Counted from the stretch's first letter, positions 52,968 through 61,733 are shown. The stretch: DNA of 64,000 bases from JAMXLO01 sp963794185 (GCA_963794185.1 CAWCDM010000072.1:71140-135139), one strand, 5' to 3'. The notes: generated by a model from the sequence alone, not told the origin. Made by a program: numbers and translations.

Positions 52968-53131
52968 ACACCTCGCCCGCTGCGCGGGAGAGAGCTGCCC
53001 CGAGCGAAGGCCGGGGTCGGAGCGCGCAGCGCGACGGGAGAGGGTGCTCCAGCAGGCAGGTGCCGCCGAGCAGCACCCTCTCCCGCGTCGCTGACGCGAC
53101 TGGACCTCTCCCGCGTCACGGACGAGGTGTA
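52968..53131. repeat. Intergenic nested inverted repeat (copy D)
   Basis: Blocks ACACCTCGCCCGC, GGGAGAGAGCTGCCCCGAGCGAAGGCCGG, CGGGAGAGGGTGCT, AGCACCCTCTCCCGCG and ACCTCTCCCGC, in the same order as copy C. It occupies most of the 455-bp gene-free gap between the LysR gene and the response regulator. The remaining 250 bp upstream of the LysR start show no other feature. Confidence 0.85.
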
Positions 53132-53170
53132 CTATATGCGGGCAACCTCCTCGACCGACCGCAGCCACCA

Positions 53171-53830
53171 TCAGTGCCTGTCCAGCCAACCCTGATCGGC
53201 GGCATAGCGCACGAGTTCGACACGGCTGCGATAGCCCAGCTTCTCCATCGCGCGCGCCTTGTAGGTCTCGACGGTTTTCACGCTGATGTTCAGCCGCGCC
53301 GATATCTCCTTGTTGCTGTGGCCGCCGGCGACCAGGCGGAGGACATCGGTCTCCCGCTCGCTCAGTTCAGCCGCCTGGCCTGGCTGCGGATGGATCGTGC
53401 CCTTGGGGGGCCGGCCCACCACCTTCCCGGCGATGGCGGGATCCAAATACAAGCCCCCGGATACGACCGCATGCAGCGCGCGGATCAACTCGTCCGAAGC
53501 CGAGCGCTTCAGCAGGTAACCGCTCACGCCGGCTTCCATGAGCTGGCGCAGATACGAACGGTCCTCATGCACGGTGAGCACCAGCACGCGACATTCCGGC
53601 TGTTCGGCCAGCAGCGCGATGGCGACCTCGATGCCGTTCATCTCGGGCATCGAAATGTCGAGGACCACGACATCCGGCAGCAACTGCTTCGCCAGCCGCA
53701 GCGCAGTCCGTCCGTCGCGCGCCTCGCCGACCACCTGGAAATCCGGATCGGCCTCGACCAGCGCCTTGAGGCCGGCAAGCACGACCGGATGATCGTCGAC
53801 CATCAGGACGCGCAATGGATGCTGTGTCAT
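53171..53830 (-). CDS. NarL/FixJ family response regulator
   Basis: 219 residues. Receiver domain RVLMVDDHPVVLAGLKALVEADPDFQVVGEA (acidic pocket D11, D12), phospho-acceptor in VVVLDISMPEMNGIEVA (near 55), Thr in RVLVLTVHED, Lys in YLLKRSASDE. LuxR-type HTH at the C-terminus: LSERETDVLRLVAGGHSNKEISARLNISVKTVETYKARAMEKLGYRSRVELVRYA. Its ATG overlaps the stop of the sensor kinase gene by four bases (ATGA), so it is the cognate partner. Targets unknown. Confidence 0.96.
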   Translation of the reverse strand: MTQHPLRVLMVDDHPVVLAGLKALVEADPDFQVVGEARDGRTALRLAKQLLPDVVVLDISMPEMNGIEVAIALLAEQPECRVLVLTVHEDRSYLRQLMEAGVSGYLLKRSASDELIRALHAVVSGGLYLDPAIAGKVVGRPPKGTIHPQPGQAAELSERETDVLRLVAGGHSNKEISARLNISVKTVETYKARAMEKLGYRSRVELVRYAADQGWLDRH

Positions 53831-55662
53831 TGCTCGGGCCCCTCCCCGATCGGCACACAGGCGTAGACGGTGGTGCCGCCGTGCGCCGCCGCTTCGACCT
53901 CGAGACTGCCATTGACGAGCGCCAGACGCTCGCGGACCCCGAGCAGGCCAAGATGCGTCCTGCCCAGCGCAATATCGGCGCCTGCGTCCATCTGAAATCC
54001 GCGGCCATTGTCCTCGACGATCAGCCGGACCTCGCCGTTGGTGGCCTCCAGAACGACGCCGACCTGATCCGCGCCGGAATGCTTGACCACATTGGTGATC
54101 GCTTCCTGCAGCACGCGAAACAGCCCCGTCTCGACCGCGGCGGGCAACCGCCGATCACCCAGGGTGATCTCCAGGTCGATGCGCAGCCCCGAGCGCTCGG
54201 CCCATTCCTCGAGATACTGGGTAATCGCGTTGCGCAGGCCAAGATCGTCCAGTGCCATGGGCCGCAACTCCCACGCCATGCGGCTGAAGTCGCGGCCGAG
54301 TTCGGCGGTGAGATCCTTTAGTTCGCAGACGCGCCGCCGGGCGGCTTCATCGGTCGCGCAGATCGGCGCAATGGCATCGAATCCAAGGCGCAGCGCGGTC
54401 AGGTACTGTCCCAGGCTGTCATGCAGCTCGCGCGCGATCCGCGTCCGCTCGGCCTCCTGCGCCACCACGGCCCGATGCAGCAGTTCGCTGCGTTCCTCGT
54501 TCGCGGCGGCGAGAGCCTCTGCCAACGTGCGATATTTCTGCTCGCTCTCGCGCAATTCCTGCACTGCCTGCTCGCGCGCCTCGCCGCTCCGGTGAAGCTG
54601 CTCGCCCGCCTGATGCAGCGAATGCGCAACGGCATCGGTTTCCTTGATGCCTGTCGGGTGCACCGGCAGCCGCTCGCCGCGGCCGACGCGTCGGGCGTAG
54701 CTGACCAGCGCACTGATCGGCCTCGCGATGTGGCGCCCGATCAGGCTGGCCAAAACCAACGCGATGCCGACCGTCACCAGGCCGACCAGCATGAGGATCA
54801 GGGTGGAATGACGGACCGGGGCAAACAGGATGTCGTCGGGAATGGCGATGTCGACTGCCCAGCCGGCCAGCTTCACATCGGTGTATGCGTTGTAGACCGG
54901 TATCCCCTCGCGCGAGATGCTCGGGAACCAGCCGTCGTTCGCCGTCTGGAAACGTTGGATGATCGCCGGGCGCCCAATCTGACCGACGAAGCGGTCCGCC
55001 TCGCGGCTCCTGGCGAGCGTGTAGCCACGACGATCGGTGATTGTAACGATCCAGTCCGTCGGCAGGTCGAGCTGTGCGAGGATCTCGGGCAGACGAGACG
55101 CAATGTTGAGGCTGAGTACGTAGGCCAGGCGGTCGTCGCGAAACACCGGGACGGCGATGGCGATCACCGGCTTCCTGCTGACTGCGCCTGTGGTGAAGTC
55201 GGAGATGTCAGGTTGGCCGGTCGCGACGATGCGCCTTATCGTGTCGGGAGCGGTCGTCACCGGCAGCTTTTCGCCGAACGGCACGCGCGTATTGACGACT
55301 TCCTGGCCGGTGAGATCGCTCAGGACGAGATTCAGACCGTCCTCCCGCGTGGCCTGGCTTGCCTGTGCGTGGAACGCCGCCAGGTCGCCGGTCTGCAGAT
55401 ATTTCGATCCGGCGACGACGAACAGGCGTGCCCGCAGCAGGCTGAGCTCATGATCGATCGTGGCGGCCGCCGCCTGCGTGCGCTCGCGCACGGTGTTCGC
55501 CATGATCTCCTGCTCATGTTCGGCGGAACGAATGACAAGGAACGCGCTGAATGCGAGCAGCGGCACGACAACCACGAGAATGAGCCCGACCACGCAGGTG
55601 CGGACCGACAGGGGCGATGACATGCGGCCACGCAGCCACCACTCGGGCGGTCGGTGCGTCAT
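53827..55662 (-). CDS. Sensor histidine kinase (dCache, HAMP, HisKA_3)
   Basis: About 611 residues from the ATG at 55662; starts at 55695 and 55623 are also possible. TM1 TCVVGLILVVVVPLLAFSAFLVI; periplasmic dCache-type sensor of about 230 residues (YVLSLNIASRLPEIL, WIVTITDRRGYTLARSREADRFVGQ, PVYNAYTDVKLAGWAVDIAIP); TM2 LILMLVGLVTVGIALVLASLIG; HAMP RHIARPISALVSYARRVGRGERLPV; coiled coil; HisKA_3 VVAQEAERTRIARELHDSLGQYLTALRLGFDAI with the phospho-His; and ATPase NVVKHSGADQVGVVLEA, VEDNGRGFQM. Inner-membrane sensor of an external small ligand, paired with the NarL-type regulator. Confidence 0.95.
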   Translation of the reverse strand: MTHRPPEWWLRGRMSSPLSVRTCVVGLILVVVVPLLAFSAFLVIRSAEHEQEIMANTVRERTQAAAATIDHELSLLRARLFVVAGSKYLQTGDLAAFHAQASQATREDGLNLVLSDLTGQEVVNTRVPFGEKLPVTTAPDTIRRIVATGQPDISDFTTGAVSRKPVIAIAVPVFRDDRLAYVLSLNIASRLPEILAQLDLPTDWIVTITDRRGYTLARSREADRFVGQIGRPAIIQRFQTANDGWFPSISREGIPVYNAYTDVKLAGWAVDIAIPDDILFAPVRHSTLILMLVGLVTVGIALVLASLIGRHIARPISALVSYARRVGRGERLPVHPTGIKETDAVAHSLHQAGEQLHRSGEAREQAVQELRESEQKYRTLAEALAAANEERSELLHRAVVAQEAERTRIARELHDSLGQYLTALRLGFDAIAPICATDEAARRRVCELKDLTAELGRDFSRMAWELRPMALDDLGLRNAITQYLEEWAERSGLRIDLEITLGDRRLPAAVETGLFRVLQEAITNVVKHSGADQVGVVLEATNGEVRLIVEDNGRGFQMDAGADIALGRTHLGLLGVRERLALVNGSLEVEAAAHGGTTVYACVPIGEGPEQ

Positions 55663-55800
55663 GGAGTCTACGCCGACCCCCGATGTGCCCCCCATAAGTG
55701 CCGTCTTAGCAGCAAGTCGGTGCGGTATCCAGATGGACCGGCAGCGCTAGTGCCTTGGTTTGAACGGCATGTGCGGCGGCCACGCCCGTGAGCAACGCCG

Positions 55801-56181
55801 CTAGATCGAGATGATCTGCCCCCCGCCGACAGCCTCGAGGAACGTCGCGATACCGGCCACTTCGACGCCCGGCATGAGGCCCGCCGCGTCCAATCCCTCC
55901 GCGCGCAATCCGGCTTCGCAGGCGATCAGCCGCGCGCCCATCTCGTGCGCGGCCTCGCGCAGTTCGTCCAGTCCCGCCACGCCGGCTGCACGAATGCGCG
56001 CATCGCGGTCGGCGTCCGCAAGCCCGGACCAGTCCAACAGCAGCGCATTGCAGCCGGCATTGGTGGCGAACAGCACCACACGGCGGCCAAGCGCCGCGGC
56101 GCCCGAGGCTACGACGAACGCGTAGTGTGCGCGGTCATGCGCCCCCGACAGCAGCAGGATCCCGAGCCGTTCAGACGGCAC
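55801..56181 (-). CDS. DsrE family protein
   Basis: 126 residues from a GTG at 56181 that overlaps the MoeB-like stop by eleven bases. The DsrE/TusD-like fold is visible in RLGILLLSGAHDRAHYAFVVASGAAALGRRVVLFATNAGCNALLLDW, DELREAAHEMGARLIACEAGLRAEGLDAAGLMPGVEVAGIATFLEAVGGGQIISI. The Cys in LIACEAG is at the position of the active-site Cys of sulfur-relay proteins. Coupling to a ThiF/MoeB-type adenylyltransferase suggests a role in sulfur transfer, for example to a sulfur-carrier protein (inference). Confidence 0.85.
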   Translation of the reverse strand: MPSERLGILLLSGAHDRAHYAFVVASGAAALGRRVVLFATNAGCNALLLDWSGLADADRDARIRAAGVAGLDELREAAHEMGARLIACEAGLRAEGLDAAGLMPGVEVAGIATFLEAVGGGQIISI

Positions 56182-56995
56182 AGGCTTGTGCCGAAGCGTT
56201 TCGATGGGCCGACAGGTCCCTGATCGTCGCGGCCGGACTGCACAGCGCACAGTGCGGGTCCTGGCGCAGCCGCACGGTGCGGAAGCGCGTCGCCAGCGCG
56301 TCCCAGATCAGCAGCTTGCCGGACAGGCTCTCGCCGACGCCGAGAATCTCCTTCAGCACCTCGGTCGCCTGCAGGGTGCCCATCACGCCGGTGACCGCGC
56401 CGAGCACGCCGGCCTCGCTGCAGGTCGGCACCGTGCCCTCGGGGGGCGGTTCGGAATACAGGCACCGGTAGCAGGGCCCGCCCTCATGCAGGTGCGGCTT
56501 GAACACCGATAGCTGGCCCTCGAAGCGCAGCACGGCGGCGGACACCAGGGTGCGTCGGCCCAGCACGCAGGCGTCGGACACAAGGAAGCGCGTGGCGAAA
56601 TTGTCCGTGCCGTCGCAGACAATGTCGTAGCGCGCGACGAGGTCGGCGGCGTTGTCCGCATCGAGGCGCATGCGGAGCGGTTGGATCCGCACCAAGGGGT
56701 TGATCTCGTGCGCCGCCTGCGCTGCCGAGTCCGCCTTTGGTGCGCCGATCCGCGCGGTGGTGTGCGCGATCTGCCGCTGCAGGTTCGACAGCTCCACGTG
56801 GTCGTGGTCGACGATGCCGATCGTGCCGACGCCGGCAGCGGCCAGATAGAGCGCCAGCGGCGAGCCCAGCCCCCCGGCGCCAATCACCAGCACCCGCGCG
56901 GATTTCAGCTTCGCCTGGCCGGTCCCGCCCACGTCCTGCAGCAGGATGTGGCGGGAGTAGCGGCGGATTTCGTCTTCGGTGAAATCGAGGTCCAT
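56171..56995 (-). CDS. moeB: HesA/MoeB/ThiF family adenylyltransferase
   Basis: 274 residues. E1-like enzyme that adenylates the C-terminal Gly-Gly of a sulfur-carrier protein (MoaD or ThiS). Motifs: IRRYSRHILLQDVGGTGQAKLKSARVLVIGAGGLGSPLALYLAAAGVGTIGIVDHDHVELSNLQRQ (nucleotide-binding GxGGLG and the Asp/Asn/Arg/Gln set), DGTDNFATRFLVSDAC, the zinc pair CYRCLY and CALC, and the variable catalytic-Cys loop GTVPTCSEAGVLGAVTG. The start is the ATG at 56995; a GTG at 57016 would add seven residues. No rhodanese domain. It could serve molybdopterin or thiamine synthesis. moeB is the more common assignment for this layout. Confidence 0.9.
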   Translation of the reverse strand: MDLDFTEDEIRRYSRHILLQDVGGTGQAKLKSARVLVIGAGGLGSPLALYLAAAGVGTIGIVDHDHVELSNLQRQIAHTTARIGAPKADSAAQAAHEINPLVRIQPLRMRLDADNAADLVARYDIVCDGTDNFATRFLVSDACVLGRRTLVSAAVLRFEGQLSVFKPHLHEGGPCYRCLYSEPPPEGTVPTCSEAGVLGAVTGVMGTLQATEVLKEILGVGESLSGKLLIWDALATRFRTVRLRQDPHCALCSPAATIRDLSAHRNASAQACAV

Positions 56996-57040
56996 GGGAG
57001 TAGGATAGGGTGGCACAACGGCGCTTGCGAGTGCTTCGGC

Positions 57041-57403
57041 TCACCCTTCGCGCGCGTTCCTTGAGCCCAGTCCCTGCGCCAGCAAGGTGACGGCGAGCGT
57101 ATTGAGGCTGACGCCCTCCCGTCGTGCACGTTCGGCAAGACTGCGATGCAGCGACTTCGGCGTGCGCATCTGCCATTTGCCGCTGTATGCGCTGGCCTCG
57201 GCGCCAGGAACCGGAATCGGTCGTCCTGCCTCCCGCATCGCCGCGATCCAGGCGCGCTTGGCATCCTCGCCATTGCTGATCGCCTCCCCGACGGTCTCCC
57301 CGTCGGAGATGCAGCCCGGCAGGTCCGGAAACTCGATCAGATAACCGCCACCTTCCTCAGCCGTCAGCGGCCGGATCATGAACGGATAGTCAGCGTCACT
57401 CAT
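57041..57403 (-). CDS. hicB: HicB family antitoxin (copy 2) with C-terminal DNA-binding part
   Basis: 120 residues: DYPFMIRPLTAEEGGGYLIEFPDLPGCISDGETVGEAISNGEDAKRAWIAAMREAGRPIPVP (HicB fold, FPDLPGC), then TPKSLHRSLAERARREGVSLNTLAVTLLAQGLGSRN, a ribbon-helix-helix-like DNA-binding end typical of full-length HicB repressors. The ATG overlaps the hicA stop by eight bases (ATGAGTGA). It neutralises the toxin and probably autoregulates the pair. Confidence 0.92.
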   Translation of the reverse strand: MSDADYPFMIRPLTAEEGGGYLIEFPDLPGCISDGETVGEAISNGEDAKRAWIAAMREAGRPIPVPGAEASAYSGKWQMRTPKSLHRSLAERARREGVSLNTLAVTLLAQGLGSRNAREG

Positions 57404-57611
57404 TGTCACCTCGCACCGCATCGAGAAGTCGGACGAACCGCTGGACATAGATCGGCTTGATCGGACGTCGCGCGGGGACCGACAATGCTTCCATCAGATC
57501 GGGATGCTCGAATACCACGTGACTGCCGCCGGACTTCCGAACGTTGAGGCCGAACCTCCTGGCGACCAATTCAAGCTGAGCGATCCGCCAATCCCGTGGG
57601 TTGGCGCGCAT
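57396..57611 (-). CDS. hicA: HicA family mRNA interferase toxin (copy 2)
   Basis: 71 residues, RIAQLELVARRFGLNVRKSGGSHVVFEHPDLMEALSVPARRPIKPIYVQRFVRLLDAVRG. GGSHVVFEHP holds the catalytic His, and the remainder is the beta-strand/helix of the dsRBD-like fold. It differs clearly from HicA copy 1 (35388), so the two systems are probably not cross-neutralised. Divergent from queC (141 bp between starts). Confidence 0.92.
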   Translation of the reverse strand: MRANPRDWRIAQLELVARRFGLNVRKSGGSHVVFEHPDLMEALSVPARRPIKPIYVQRFVRLLDAVRGDNE

Positions 57612-57752
57612 GTGCTCCAGCGTCTTTGTCAGCCCGCGCCATGGTTGTTGCCGATTCTAATAGTATCTCATGCAGTATCATTCAAGTGCCCAGCAAACAC
57701 CGATGCACCCTTGGGCTCGAAGGTAAGGCCGCACCTGTGCCACATTCGTCGA

Positions 57753-58502
57753 ATGCCAGCTCCAACCTCTGATCACGCCCTGGTGCTGTTCTCCGGCGGC
57801 CAGGACAGCACGACCTGCCTTGCCTGGGCGCTCGCCCGCTACCCGCATGTGGAGACCATCGGGTTCGCCTATGGCCAGCGGCATGCGGTGGAGCTGGACT
57901 GCCGCGCGCCGATCCGCGAGGCGGTCGCCGCCATGCGGCCGGGCCGGCTCGGCGCCGACTACATGGTCGACCTTTCGGCGACCCTGGCAGCACTGGGCTC
58001 CTCGGCGCTGACCGCGGACACCACCATCGCGATGACCGCCGAGGGGCTGCCGAACACGTTCGTACCCGGCCGCAACCTGTTGTTCTTCACCTGCGCCGGG
58101 GCGCTGGCGTACCGCCGCGGGCTGGGCCGCATCGTCGCCGGCATGTGCGAGACGGACTATTCCGGCTACCCCGACTGCCGCGACGATACGATCAAGGCGA
58201 TGCAGCTTGCGCTCAACCTCGGCATGCAGCGCCGCTTCGTGCTGGAGACGCCGCTGATGTGGCGCGACAAGGCCGCCACCTGGGTGCTGGCCGAAGCACT
58301 CGGCGGACCCGCTCTGGTCGAACTGATCCGCACCGAGACGCACAGCTGCTATCTGGGCGATCGCAGCCGCAGCCACGACTGGGGCTATGGCTGCGGCACC
58401 TGTCCGGCCTGCGAGCTGCGGGCCGGCGGCTGGCAACGCTGGCGTGCGGGCGCCGGGTCGGGTTCAATTGACGCGTCGCTGCCACCAGGAGATAGTGCAT
58501 GA
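57753..58502 (+). CDS. queC: 7-cyano-7-deazaguanine synthase
   Basis: Converts 7-carboxy-7-deazaguanine, ammonia and ATP to preQ0 in queuosine biosynthesis. 249 residues from the ATG at 57753. PP-loop LVLFSGGQDSTTCLAWAL (SGGxDS), FAYGQRHAVELDCR, FVPGRNLLFFTCAGALAYRRGLGRIVAGMCETDYSGYPDCRD, and the zinc site SCYLGDRSRSHDWGYGCGTCPACELRAGGW with four Cys. No other que genes are nearby, so the pathway is scattered. No preQ1 riboswitch was seen in the short leader. The stop overlaps the following start (ATGA). Confidence 0.95.
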   Translation: MPAPTSDHALVLFSGGQDSTTCLAWALARYPHVETIGFAYGQRHAVELDCRAPIREAVAAMRPGRLGADYMVDLSATLAALGSSALTADTTIAMTAEGLPNTFVPGRNLLFFTCAGALAYRRGLGRIVAGMCETDYSGYPDCRDDTIKAMQLALNLGMQRRFVLETPLMWRDKAATWVLAEALGGPALVELIRTETHSCYLGDRSRSHDWGYGCGTCPACELRAGGWQRWRAGAGSGSIDASLPPGDSA

Positions 58503-58867
58503 AATTCCTTCCCCCGCTCGTCGCGCTCGCTGCTGTCCTGCTTACCCTGCCCGCGCAGGCGCAGCGGGCGGTGAGTATCCAGGCGCGAACGGCCGGCGAT
58601 CTGGCGGACCTCTGCGCAGCCAATCCCAAGGACCCTGAGCGCGACGCCAAGATCAATTTCTGCCACGGCTTCGCGCAGGGGGCGATCACGGCGGAGCTCC
58701 GCCATTCCGAGGGCAAGAAACCGTTCTGCTTCCCCAGTCCGGCACCGACCCGCACCGCGACGATGAGCGAGTTCGTCAACTGGGCTCGTGCGCTGCCGGA
58801 GCACAAGGCGATGCCGGCGGTTGACGGGCTGTTTCAGTTCCTGGGCGAGCGCTTCCCCTGCAAATAG
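58499..58867 (+). CDS. Rap1a/Tai-family secreted protein
   Basis: 122 residues with a signal peptide (MKFLPPLVALAAVLLTLPAQAQ) and the Rap1a/Tai pattern: a Cys in LADLCAANPKDPERDAKINFCHGFAQGAI, then KPFCFPSPAPTRTATMSEFVNWARALPEHKAMPAVDGLFQFLGERFPCK, i.e. four Cys forming two probable disulfides. Rap1a-type proteins protect against T6SS amidase effectors, but many orphan members exist. Translationally coupled to queC by ATGA, with no T6SS gene in the window. A periplasmic housekeeping or defensive role is open. Confidence 0.85.
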   Translation: MKFLPPLVALAAVLLTLPAQAQRAVSIQARTAGDLADLCAANPKDPERDAKINFCHGFAQGAITAELRHSEGKKPFCFPSPAPTRTATMSEFVNWARALPEHKAMPAVDGLFQFLGERFPCK

Positions 58868-58953
58868 CCATCCCCCAGCAACGATCGCGTTACTGGACAG
58901 CCCACTGAACGCTTCCTAGCCTCGCGCCAGGTCCATGGGAGGATCGCCGGGGT

Positions 58954-59700
58954 TTGGCCGAGCCGGTGCTCGAGCTGCGCGGGATTTCCAAGAGCTTCGG
59001 CGCGATTCGGGCGTTGAGCGAGGTGGACCTGTCGCTCGAGCCAGGCGAGGTGCTCGGCCTGATGGGTGACAACGGCGCCGGCAAATCCACGCTGGTGCGG
59101 ATCATCGCCGGCAACTTCCCGGCAACCTCCGGGGAAATGCGGCTGAACGGCGAGCCGGTGCAGTTCCACCGACCGGTGGACGCGCGCCGCAAGGGGATCG
59201 AGATCGTCTATCAGGAGCTCGCGCTGTGCGACAACCTAACCGCGGCGGCGAACGTCTTCCTCGGCCGCGAGCTGACCCGCCGCGTGGGGCCGCTGCGCCT
59301 GCTCGACTATCCCGCCATGTATGCCCGCGCCGGCGCGCTGTTCGCCGAACTGAAGTCCGAGACGCGCCCGCGCGATCTGGTACGGCGCATGTCGGGCGGC
59401 CAGCGCCAGGCGGTGGCGATCGCCCGCACGCGGCTCTCCGATTCGCGCATCGTGCTGCTCGATGAGCCGACCGCCGCGATCTCGGTGCGCCAGGTCGCCG
59501 AGGTGCTGGACCTGATCCGGCGGCTGCGCGACCAGGGCATCGCGGTGGTGCTGATCAGCCACCGCATGCCGGACGTGTTCGAGGTCGCCGACCGCGTCCT
59601 GGTGATGCGGCGCGGCCGTAAGGTCGCGGAGAAGCCGATCGTCGAATCGAGCCCGGAAGAAGTCACCGGGCTGATCACGGGAGCGATCGATGCCGCTTGA
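58954..59700 (+). CDS. Sugar ABC transporter ATP-binding protein (single NBD)
   Basis: 248 residues with a TTG start at 58954 (GGGAGG eleven bases upstream). Walker A MGDNGAGKSTLVRI, Q-loop IVYQELALCDNLT, signature RRMSGGQRQAVAIAR, Walker B IVLLDEPTAAI, H-loop VVLISHRMPDVF. A single nucleotide-binding domain, as in fructose/ribose-type systems of alphaproteobacteria (FrcA-like), not the double-length RbsA/XylG. It energises the permease encoded downstream, whose start overlaps its end by eleven bases. Confidence 0.94.
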   Translation: MAEPVLELRGISKSFGAIRALSEVDLSLEPGEVLGLMGDNGAGKSTLVRIIAGNFPATSGEMRLNGEPVQFHRPVDARRKGIEIVYQELALCDNLTAAANVFLGRELTRRVGPLRLLDYPAMYARAGALFAELKSETRPRDLVRRMSGGQRQAVAIARTRLSDSRIVLLDEPTAAISVRQVAEVLDLIRRLRDQGIAVVLISHRMPDVFEVADRVLVMRRGRKVAEKPIVESSPEEVTGLITGAIDAA

Positions 59701-60697
59701 GGCGCCCGTGACGATGACCGGCGTGGCGGACGTCAGGGAACACACGCTGATCCAGCGCCTGCTGTCCAGTCAGGCGTTCTGGGTGACGATCGCGCTGCTC
59801 GCGATGTGCGTCGTGATGGCCGTGCTGCAGCCCGCCGCCTTCGCCAGCACCGAGAATTTCTACAACATCACGCGCAACTTCGCCTTCATCGGCATCATGG
59901 CGCTCGGCATGACGACGGTCATCATAACCGGCGGCATCGACCTTTCGGTGGGCTCGGTGATGGGGCTCGCCGCGATCGTCGCCGGCCTGGTGCTGCAGGA
60001 CGGCGGCGCGTGGTGGCTGGCGATGGTTGCCGGCCTTGGCACCGGACTCGCGGCGGGAGCGGTGAACGGCGTGCTGATCGCCTGGCTTGGCCTGCCGCCC
60101 TTCGTGGTGACCCTTGGAACGCTGTCGGTCGGTCGGTCGCTGGCGGTGGTGCTGTCGCAGAACAAGATGATCTATGATTTCGGTCCCGACGCGGACATTA
60201 TCTTCGCGATCGGCGGGGGACAGATGCTGGGCGTCGCCAATCCGGTCTGGGCGCTGCTGGCGCTGACGGTGGTCTTCTCCGGGGTGCTGCACCTGACGCG
60301 CTGGGGACGGCATCTCTACGCCATCGGCGGCAACGAGCAGGCCGCGCTGCTGACCGGTGTGCCGGTGGCGCGGGTGAAGCTCGCCGCATACATCGTCTCG
60401 GCGATGACAGCCGCGCTGGCCGCGGTGCTGATCATCGGCTGGCAGGGTTCTGCCATCAACGCGCTTGGCATGGGATACGAGCTGCGGGTGATCGCCTCGA
60501 CGGTGATCGGCGGCGCCAATCTCATGGGCGGCGAGGGCGGCGCCTATGGTGCATTCATCGGCGCCGCGCTGATCGAGGTGATCCGCAATTCCCTCCTCAT
60601 GGCGGGCGTGGATTCAAACTGGCAAGGGACTTTCGTCGGCGTCTTCATCGTTCTCGCGGTGCTGCTGGAAAAGCTCCGCGGGCGCCGGCGCGCGTGA
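59690..60697 (+). CDS. Sugar ABC transporter permease (RbsC/FrcC type)
   Basis: 335 residues with eight to ten spans. Landmarks of the branched ribose/xylose permease family: NFAFIGIMALGMTTVIITGGIDLSVGSVMGLAAIVAG (GGIDLSVGS is diagnostic), AGAVNGVLIAWLGLPPFVVTLGTLSVGRSLA, GRHLYAIGGNEQAALLTGVPVARVKLAAYIVSAMTAALAAV, and GYELRVIASTVIGGANLMGGEGGAYGAFIGAALIEVIRNSLLMAGV. Inner membrane, working with the upstream ATPase and the periplasmic binding protein 22 bp downstream. Confidence 0.95.
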   Translation: MPLEAPVTMTGVADVREHTLIQRLLSSQAFWVTIALLAMCVVMAVLQPAAFASTENFYNITRNFAFIGIMALGMTTVIITGGIDLSVGSVMGLAAIVAGLVLQDGGAWWLAMVAGLGTGLAAGAVNGVLIAWLGLPPFVVTLGTLSVGRSLAVVLSQNKMIYDFGPDADIIFAIGGGQMLGVANPVWALLALTVVFSGVLHLTRWGRHLYAIGGNEQAALLTGVPVARVKLAAYIVSAMTAALAAVLIIGWQGSAINALGMGYELRVIASTVIGGANLMGGEGGAYGAFIGAALIEVIRNSLLMAGVDSNWQGTFVGVFIVLAVLLEKLRGRRRA

Positions 60698-60719
60698 CAA
60701 CGAAAGCAGGAGAAACGCG

Positions 60720-61733
60720 ATGAGAAAGTATCTGGCGGCCGGTGCGGCGCTTGCGGCGCTGCTGGCGATCTCCGTGCATCCCGGCGCGGCGGCCGACAAG
60801 AAATACGTCTTCGCCCTGGTGCCGAAGAACATGAACAACCCGTTCTTCGATCAGGCGCGCGACGGCTGCAAGCAGGCCGAGAAGGAGTTGGCCGGCGCGA
60901 TCGAGTGCCTCTACATCGGTCCCGGCGAGCACGGCGGCGGCGAGGAACAGGTGCAGGTCGTCAATGACCTGATTGCACGGAAGGTGGACGGGATCGCCGT
61001 CTCGCCATCGAATGCGCCGGCGATGGGCCGTGCGCTGATCGCGGCACAGGCGGCCGGCATTCCCGTGCTGACATGGGATTCCGATCTGCTCGAACGCGAC
61101 CAGAAGCTGCGCATCGCCTATGTCGGCACGAACAATTACGAAATCGGCAGAAACCTCGCCATTCAGGTGGAGACGATCAAGCCGAAGGGCGGCACGATCT
61201 GCATCCAGTCCGGCGGTGCGGCGGCGGCGAACCACAACGAACGCATGCAGGGGCTCCGCGACACGCTGTCCGGCGAGCCAAGCAAGACGCCGCCAGGCAA
61301 ACGGCTGACCGGACAGAACCTGTGGACGGAGGTCGACGGCTGCCCGCTCTACACCAATGACGATTTCCCGGTGGCGGTGCAGCAGATGGAAGACATCCTG
61401 GGCAAGTACCCGCAGCTGGACGCATTCGTGCCGACCGGCGGTTTTCCACAGTTCCTGCCGCAGGCGTATCGGAAGGTGGCAGAGAAGTACAAGGCGCGGC
61501 TGGCCAACGGATCGCTGGCGCTGGTTGTCGCGGACACGCTGCCGGTGCAGATCGATTTGCTGAAGGCCGGTCTGTCGGGCGCCCAGGTGGGGCAGCGGCC
61601 GTTCGAGATGGGCTACCGGACCATGTTCTTCCTGAAGGACATCAAGGACGGCAGGGCGAAGCCGGCGGATCCGACCTACACCGGTCTGGATGTCTGTACG
61701 CCGAAGAACGTGGCGACGTGTGTGGGCGGTTAG
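60720..61733 (+). CDS. Periplasmic sugar-binding protein of the ABC transporter
   Basis: 337 residues. Signal peptide MRKYLAAGAALAALLAISVHPGAAA, then KKYVFALVPKNMNNPFFDQARDGCKQAE (Peripla_BP_4 start), VQVVNDLIARKVDGIAVSPSNAPAMGRALIAAQAAGIPVLTWDSDL, IAYVGTNNYEIGRNLAIQ, and ICIQSGGAAAANHNERMQGLRDTL. It captures a monosaccharide or related ligand in the periplasm for the permease/ATPase pair just upstream. GCAGGAGAA precedes the ATG. An IS element has inserted with its TTAG target duplication on the last bases of the gene; the stop TAG is preserved. Confidence 0.95.
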   Translation: MRKYLAAGAALAALLAISVHPGAAADKKYVFALVPKNMNNPFFDQARDGCKQAEKELAGAIECLYIGPGEHGGGEEQVQVVNDLIARKVDGIAVSPSNAPAMGRALIAAQAAGIPVLTWDSDLLERDQKLRIAYVGTNNYEIGRNLAIQVETIKPKGGTICIQSGGAAAANHNERMQGLRDTLSGEPSKTPPGKRLTGQNLWTEVDGCPLYTNDDFPVAVQQMEDILGKYPQLDAFVPTGGFPQFLPQAYRKVAEKYKARLANGSLALVVADTLPVQIDLLKAGLSGAQVGQRPFEMGYRTMFFLKDIKDGRAKPADPTYTGLDVCTPKNVATCVGG

